Positions 59,920 through 64,000 of a stretch of 64,000 nucleotides of DNA are shown here, piece by piece (positions within the stretch are counted from its first letter, which is position 1; the number at the start of each line of letters is the position of its first letter). A model generated the notes under the pieces. The model had not been told where the DNA came from and ran no database searches. It was given only the letters and a program-made list of their open reading frames with translations. Source of the DNA: Rhodanobacter glycinis (GTDB lineage: Bacteria > Pseudomonadota > Gammaproteobacteria > Xanthomonadales > Rhodanobacteraceae); assembly GCF_006438785.1 (NCBI RefSeq), contig NZ_RCZB01000001.1, forward strand, positions 383,912 through 447,911, written 5' to 3'. The position numbers were made by a program, and so were the translations under genes.

Positions 59920-60501
59920 ATGAGTCCTGTCGCGTTCCGCATGCTGCTGGTGCCCTGTGCGCTGCTGTTCGCAGCGTCTTCCTTGCCATCGGTCGCCGCG
60001 CCAAATGCACCGGCAAGCCAGGCCGCCTCGAGCACGTCCGCAATACCGGCCGCGCGACCCGCGGATGTGTCCTCGATGGAGGCGGTCATCGATGCGGTCT
60101 ACGAGGTGATTTCAGGCCCCAAAGACCAGAAGCGCGATTGGAATCGCATGCGTTCGCTGTTTGTTCCGGGCGCCCGGCTGATTTCCGTGCATGCCGGCAA
60201 GGACGGCGCAAGCGAGGCACGCGTCATGAGCGTGGAGGATTACATTCGCCTGGCCCAACCTCTCATGGAGAAGGATGGGTTCTTCGAACGCGAGTCACAC
60301 CGCACCGTGGATCGCTACGGCGGCATTGCCCAGGTGTTCAGCACCTACGAATCGCGCCATGCTGCGGCGGATGCCAAGCCATTCCAGCGCGGCATCAACA
60401 GCTTCCAGCTGTTGTTCGACGGCCATCGCTGGTGGGTGGTGACGATCTACTGGCAGGGCGAGCATCCCGACCTGCCGCTCCCGAAGCAGTACGGTGGTTG
60501 A
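59920..60501 (+). CDS. Exported NTF2-like protein
   Basis: A 193-residue protein with a signal peptide (SPVAFRMLLVPCALLFAASS, cleavage near SVAAP). A disordered Ala/Ser/Thr stretch leads to an NTF2-like domain (VIDAVYEVISGPKDQKRDWN, RMRSLFVPGARLISVHAG, GINSFQLLFDGHRWWVVTIY). The start at 59920 is fixed by the signal peptide. It follows the serine hydrolase gene by 124 bases and may be co-transcribed with it. Ligand unknown. Confidence 0.8.
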   Translation: MSPVAFRMLLVPCALLFAASSLPSVAAPNAPASQAASSTSAIPAARPADVSSMEAVIDAVYEVISGPKDQKRDWNRMRSLFVPGARLISVHAGKDGASEARVMSVEDYIRLAQPLMEKDGFFERESHRTVDRYGGIAQVFSTYESRHAAADAKPFQRGINSFQLLFDGHRWWVVTIYWQGEHPDLPLPKQYGG

Positions 60502-60600
60502 TCGGTAGGCCATGGACCGGCCGGAACTGACCAACGGCAACCTGGACCTCCTGGATGTTGCGCAAGGGATCGAATTGCGACGCCGACGAGCGTCGACTGA

Positions 60601-61047
60601 TCAATCCGGGACTTCCACCCCTACCAGCTGGTTGAGCAACATCAGTGATTCCTGCCAGCCCAGATAGCACTGCTCGACCGGGATGACCTCGGGCAGGCCT
60701 TCCTGCACGACCTGCAATTCGGTGCCGCAGGAGACGGCGCGCAGGGTGATGGTGGTGGTCATCTCGCCGGGCAGGTTGGGGTCCTCGAAGCGATCGTTGT
60801 ACTGGATGCGCTCGCCCGGCACGAGCTCGCGGTAGATACCGCCGAAGCTGTGGCCGTTGCCAGTGGAGAAGTTGGTGAATGTCATCCGGTACCTGCCGCC
60901 GACCCGCGCGTCGAGCTGGTGCACCTTGCAGGTAAAGCCGTTCGGCGGAAGCCATTTGGCGATGGCCTCGGGGTCGAGGAAGGCGCGATAGACCCGCTCG
61001 GGTGGAGCGCGCAGCACGCGGTGGAGACGGAGAGTGTCGGTGGCCAT
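60601..61047 (-). CDS. SRPBCC / AHSA1-like protein
   Basis: A 148-residue START-like domain protein of the AHSA1 type: LRLHRVLRAPPERVYRAFLD, IAKWLPPNGFTCKVHQLDAR, GGIYRELVPGERIQYNDRFE, WQESLMLLNQLVGVEVPD. It probably binds a small hydrophobic ligand. The start at 61047 follows AAAGGAAACCTTC. The next gene upstream on this strand is a DUF1428 protein 73 bases away, so they may be an operon. Confidence 0.9.
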   Translation of the reverse strand: MATDTLRLHRVLRAPPERVYRAFLDPEAIAKWLPPNGFTCKVHQLDARVGGRYRMTFTNFSTGNGHSFGGIYRELVPGERIQYNDRFEDPNLPGEMTTTITLRAVSCGTELQVVQEGLPEVIPVEQCYLGWQESLMLLNQLVGVEVPD

Positions 61048-61120
61048 GAAGGTTTCCTTTGCAGGGAATCTGCCTTTGGTCTTGCAGGGCGAACGGGTAG
61101 AGCGGTGCGACCTGCCGTAG

Positions 61121-61477
61121 CTACGCCGACAGGCTGACCACCGGCGCGAAGCCGCCAAAGATCATGCGCTTGCCGTCGAAGGGCATGTCGCTGGCGGCCG
61201 CCATGCGGGGATCCTTCATGAATTTCGCCATGCCGGCATCACGGGTGGCCTTGTCGGGCCATTCCACCCACGAGAACACCACGGACTCATCGTCTTTGGC
61301 CTGCACGGCGCGGCGAAAATCGGTGAGCTTGCCGTCGGGCACGTCGTCACCCCAGCACTCCATCACGCGTGTGGCGCCAACCTCAAGAAAAATGGCGTCG
61401 AAGGTGTTGGCGTGCGCAATGAACTGCTCGCGCTTGGCGACGGGGACGGCGATCACGAAACCATCGATGTAGGACAT
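61121..61477 (-). CDS. DUF1428-family protein
   Basis: A 118-residue protein: MSYIDGFVIAVPVAKREQFI, VGATRVMECWGDDVPDGKLT, ESVVFSWVEWPDKATRDAGM, FDGKRMIFGGFAP. These match DUF1428 (a dimeric alpha-beta-barrel-like domain). CAGGAGAACACC precedes the ATG. It is upstream of an SRPBCC gene, a common bacterial pairing. Function unknown. The 61478-61770 gap holds no recognisable gene. Confidence 0.9.
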   Translation of the reverse strand: MSYIDGFVIAVPVAKREQFIAHANTFDAIFLEVGATRVMECWGDDVPDGKLTDFRRAVQAKDDESVVFSWVEWPDKATRDAGMAKFMKDPRMAAASDMPFDGKRMIFGGFAPVVSLSA

Positions 61478-61770
61478 GGTGTTCTCCTGGGGTGGTTGGG
61501 GAGGCCGGTACGGCGCCCCTCACCTAGGCGACGAACGAGAACAGGCGTGATCGACATCGGACGCTAGATGAAGGGGCGGCGAGTAACCCAGGTCACCTCA
61601 GCGCCGCTTACAGTCGTTTGATTTGACGAGTTGGCCGTGCAGGGAATGGCTCTGACCGATCATTTGAGCTCGGTTATTAGGTTGGCCAAACAGGATTTGC
61701 TCGGCCCTGCAACAGCGAAAGGTCAGGCGTCCGCGGCGATGTCGCGCGTCAGGTCGGCATCACCACGCCG

Positions 61771-62670
61771 CTACCGCTCGCGCTTGGCCGCATACATCGC
61801 GCGGTCGGCGCACGCCAGCAGGGCGTCCGGGTCGCTTCCGTCTGCCGGGAAACAGGCGATCCCGACGCTGGCATCCAGCCGGAACAAACCATCGGGTAAC
61901 GTGAAGGGTGGACTCAGGCAGGCACGGAGGCCGTCGGCGACAGCCCGGGCAGCCTCGGCATCGTGGCAGCTGGGCAGCAGCGCGACAAACTCGTCGCCAC
62001 CGACTCGGGCCACCAGGTCGCCCTTCCGAAGACCTTGCTGCAGGCGCTGTGCGACTTCGCGCAGCAGGCGGTCGCCGACGTCGTGTCCGCCCCGGTCGTT
62101 GACCTCCTTGAAGCCGTCAAGATCCAGGTAGAGCACGGCCAGTCCGTCGCCGGTCTGCGTCGCATGTGCGATGGCGAATTGCAGTTCGCACTGCAAACGG
62201 TGGCGGTTGGACAATCCGGTCAACGGATCGTGGCTGGCGCGATGCTCCAGCTCGCGTTCGGCGCGGCGCAGTTCGGTCACCTCGTGGGCCACCCCGATGC
62301 GTACACCGTACTTGGGCAGCCAGCGGGCCGACCACTGGATGTCCACGCTGTGACCGTCCTTGTGGACGTAGCGATTGCGGAAGTGGCGCTGCAGCGAGCC
62401 GTCCATCACCTGTTCGGCCTGCTGCAGGGTCGTTGCGCGGTCATCGGGATGAACCAGCTCGAATATTCGCCGGCCAAGCACTTCGTCGGGGGTGTAGCCG
62501 AAGATGCGTTCGAAGCTCGCACTGACGTACAGGAAGCGGCCCTCGGCGTCGACGACGCAGGCCGCGTCGGGCAACAGGTCGAGCACTTCGGCGAGCGGAG
62601 GCAGTTTCGGGATCATGAGTGCCGGATTCGTGGCGCCCGGTCGCGGTGCTGTGCAGGTGTAGTCCGGCAT
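61771..62670 (-). CDS. PAS-GGDEF diguanylate cyclase
   Basis: A 299-residue protein. A PAS domain (about 25-135: LLPDAACVVDAEGRFLYVSA, FELVHPDDRATTLQQAEQV) is followed by a GGDEF domain (about 140-299). The active site VARVGGDEFVAL is intact. An R-x-x-D inhibitory site (RKGD) lies five residues before GGDEF, so feedback by cyclic di-GMP is expected. No membrane segment or EAL domain. It makes cyclic di-GMP in response to a PAS-sensed signal. An ATG 18 codons downstream is an alternative start. Confidence 0.93.
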   Translation of the reverse strand: MPDYTCTAPRPGATNPALMIPKLPPLAEVLDLLPDAACVVDAEGRFLYVSASFERIFGYTPDEVLGRRIFELVHPDDRATTLQQAEQVMDGSLQRHFRNRYVHKDGHSVDIQWSARWLPKYGVRIGVAHEVTELRRAERELEHRASHDPLTGLSNRHRLQCELQFAIAHATQTGDGLAVLYLDLDGFKEVNDRGGHDVGDRLLREVAQRLQQGLRKGDLVARVGGDEFVALLPSCHDAEAARAVADGLRACLSPPFTLPDGLFRLDASVGIACFPADGSDPDALLACADRAMYAAKRER

Positions 62671-62811
62671 GGTAGCGCCTGGAGGAACTAAAGAAGACGT
62701 AGGTGATGCGTCGCAGGCCTCGCGAAAAGAGGCCAGGTCCTTTTTTCAAAGACGCTTTTCGGTCGACCTCGTTGCCTGACGCCAGCACCCCGCAGCCCGC
62801 TCACAGCTTCA

Positions 62812-63138
62812 ATGCTGCGCGACAGGTACGGCCTCATCGTGCTGGATATCGCCGATGGCGCGCGGCCGGTCGAGGTCTCGCGGCTCACGATCAGCCAGCG
62901 CTTCTTTCCGCACTGGACGGCGTGGGATCCGCAAACCCATCGCCTCGTCGCGACGCCGGATTCGAAGGACGACAACCGGCTCTACCGGTTGTAGCTCGAC
63001 ACGGCGACCGGCGCCCTCACACTGGACCAGGGCTTCCGCGACACGGACAGCGAGGTCGGCTTCAGCTTCGACACGTGCGTGTGGCCGCACGGCTGGAAGG
63101 GCACCGGCATGCCACGCGGCGCAGTGTTCTCACGCTGA
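62812..63138 (+). pseudogene. Beta-propeller-like C-terminal fragment with in-frame TAG
   Basis: A frame of 108 codons (GLIVLDIADGARPVEVSRLT, FFPHWTAWDPQTHRLVATPD, NRLYRL) reaches a TAG at 62992-62994. It resumes in the same frame (LDTATGALTLDQGFRD, SFDTCVWPHGWKGTGMPRGA, VFSR) to a TGA at 63136. It looks like the C-terminus of a YncE-like/YVTN beta-propeller protein, whose N-terminal part is absent. CAG to TAG is the simplest cause. As a truncated and interrupted relic, it is probably dead. Confidence 0.75.
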
Positions 63139-63168
63139 TACTTAAGCGCAAAACCCAACTTTTCGTCA

Positions 63169-63212
63169 TTCCCGCGAGGTGCTTTTCAACAGCGAAGCTG
63201 GTCAAGCGGGAA
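63169..63212 (+). repeat. Inverted repeat TTCCCGC-N30-GCGGGAA
   Basis: Perfect 7-bp arms (63169-63175 and 63206-63212) in the 145-base gap between the propeller-like relic and the next gene's stop. It is similar in style to GTCATTCCCGC-type intergenic motifs I recall from other Proteobacteria. No T-run. Confidence 0.4.
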
Positions 63213-63283
63213 CCCAGTGTGTGGCGGGGCGAAATGAGCTTGCGCCGGTCGGCACCCGCCCCGTGCCGCCGGAAGAAAGGAGC

Positions 63284-64000
63284 CTATGGCAGGCGACGGA
63301 ACTCGGTGGTGTGGCCCGGCTGGCTCAACGTGACCGTTGCCGCGCTGCCTTTGCCCGGCGCGAACGCGAGCGTGGCGTCCACCACGGTGAGGAAAAAATG
63401 GTCCGGCGATTCGGCGAAGATGTCGACCGCCGGCTGTCCGCCCATTTGCGCTTTCACCTGGTTGCTTTCCATGAACACTTTCAGGTGTGCCGCACCGGCT
63501 GCATAGGTGCCGAGTACCCGCTCGAGCGCCTCGCGTCGCAGCGGCACTTCCTGTCGCGCTGTCGGCAGGGGTTCGCGGCTGCGCGCGACCAGCGTGCCCG
63601 GCGGCTCGCCATCGGCGAAGAAGCGCATTGCGGTGATCGCACCGGCCGCGTCGCGCTGCATGGTGATGCGGTTGAGGCCATCGCTGTAAAGGAACTCGTC
63701 CCTGGCGATCGGTATCAGCGCGCTGCGCTCGCCGCCGGTGCGCTGGGCGGTGAGCTTGCCGTCGACCACACGCAGCACGCGCGCGCTCGTGTCGTCGATT
63801 CGGTAAACGCCCTCGAACTGCTTGATGGTGGCCATGTCCATGGGAATGGCGGTCGCTTCCGGGTATGGTTCCCCCAGCGCCGCAGCGGCCAGCTTGCGGG
63901 CGATCATGTCGGGCCCCTTGTAGTCGTCGTTGCTGTCGTTGTTCTGCAGCACGACCACGCTGATGTCCGGCCCCTGCACGTATTCGAGCATCGACTCGAA
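63284..64000 (-). CDS. C-terminal part of a hydrolase-like protein
   Basis: The frame is open through the right edge; about 238 residues of the C-terminus are in the window. It begins FESMLEYVQGPDISVVVLQN, then an alpha/beta segment (IAIPMDMATIKQFEGVYRID-type strand, LRVVDGKLTAQRTGGERSAL) and ends LSQPGHTTEFRRLP. This matches the lipocalin-like tail after the catalytic domain of beta-lactamase-family serine hydrolases (the FEGVYRI pattern). The catalytic motifs lie beyond the window, so the call is tentative. Confidence 0.6.
   Translation of the reverse strand, partial: FESMLEYVQGPDISVVVLQNNDSNDDYKGPDMIARKLAAAALGEPYPEATAIPMDMATIKQFEGVYRIDDTSARVLRVVDGKLTAQRTGGERSALIPIARDEFLYSDGLNRITMQRDAAGAITAMRFFADGEPPGTLVARSREPLPTARQEVPLRREALERVLGTYAAGAAHLKVFMESNQVKAQMGGQPAVDIFAESPDHFFLTVVDATLAFAPGKGSAATVTLSQPGHTTEFRRLP

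Noticed and set aside
1..64000. CRISPR array, tRNA or rRNA genes, prophage modules
   Set aside because: I scanned for spaced direct repeats, cloverleaf-like sequences and phage structural genes. The only spaced repeats are the 21-bp array (no spacer-like sequence) and the REP families.
63284..64000. Second copy of the serine hydrolase at 58575
   Set aside because: The C-terminal sequence visible here does not resemble that gene's tail; only the general family may be shared.

Overview
The window is high-GC chromosomal DNA that looks like a gammaproteobacterium of the Lysobacterales (Xanthomonadales), most likely the Rhodanobacteraceae. The pointers are an XAC0095-like small protein near the left end, a large Oar-type TonB-dependent receptor paired with a TPR-sulfotransferase, a SulP transporter, many LysR/AraC regulators, and dense intergenic REP-like inverted repeats. 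This placement is inferred from gene content. I see no rRNA, tRNA or CRISPR array.

Layout. 0-7 kb: the 3' end of one gene, a strongly structured leader-like RNA element (189-358) before an XAC0095-like gene, a nitrilase-superfamily enzyme, a divergent HxlR/azoreductase pair with a palindromic operator, and a zinc-ribbon orphan. 7-20 kb: a LysR/hydrolase pair, two genes of clearly lower GC (a TIM-barrel hydrolase-like protein and a dual-specificity-phosphatase-like protein), TonB_C-type periplasmic proteins, an MBL-fold hydrolase, a 21-bp tandem hairpin array (15557-15962), a lipoprotein/membrane-protein pair and an ankyrin protein. 20-27 kb: a cupin, a MocR regulator lacking its PLP lysine, a secreted S33-type hydrolase, a SulP transporter, and a decayed stretch with an IS3 remnant.

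27-52 kb is an accessory block of small detoxification or redox enzymes, many beside their own regulator: LysR with tautomerase and DOPA dioxygenase; LysR with an NADP-binding protein and an SDR; SoxR with a monooxygenase across a SoxR-type promoter; LysR with a quinone oxidoreductase; AraC with an AhpD-like protein; AraC with SDR and VOC proteins; FtrA-type regulator with rhodanese. A cytochrome b561/cytochrome-c-peroxidase operon, exonuclease III, GST, GNAT and YCII proteins are interspersed. 52-64 kb holds the sulfotransferase/TonB receptor pair, SnoaL/NTF2-like and SRPBCC proteins, a PAS-GGDEF protein and part of a hydrolase that runs off the right edge.

Two themes run across the window. 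First, about 30 intergenic elements fall into at least five inverted-repeat families with a common design. No REP-associated tyrosine transposase lies in the window, and one element supplies the C-terminal codons of a gene. Second, several genes are cut by one in-frame stop with convincing coding sequence on both sides: a methyltransferase (TAA at 32907), a serine hydrolase (TAG at 58833), a beta-propeller-like fragment (TAG at 62992) and a degraded fragment (TAA near 26031).
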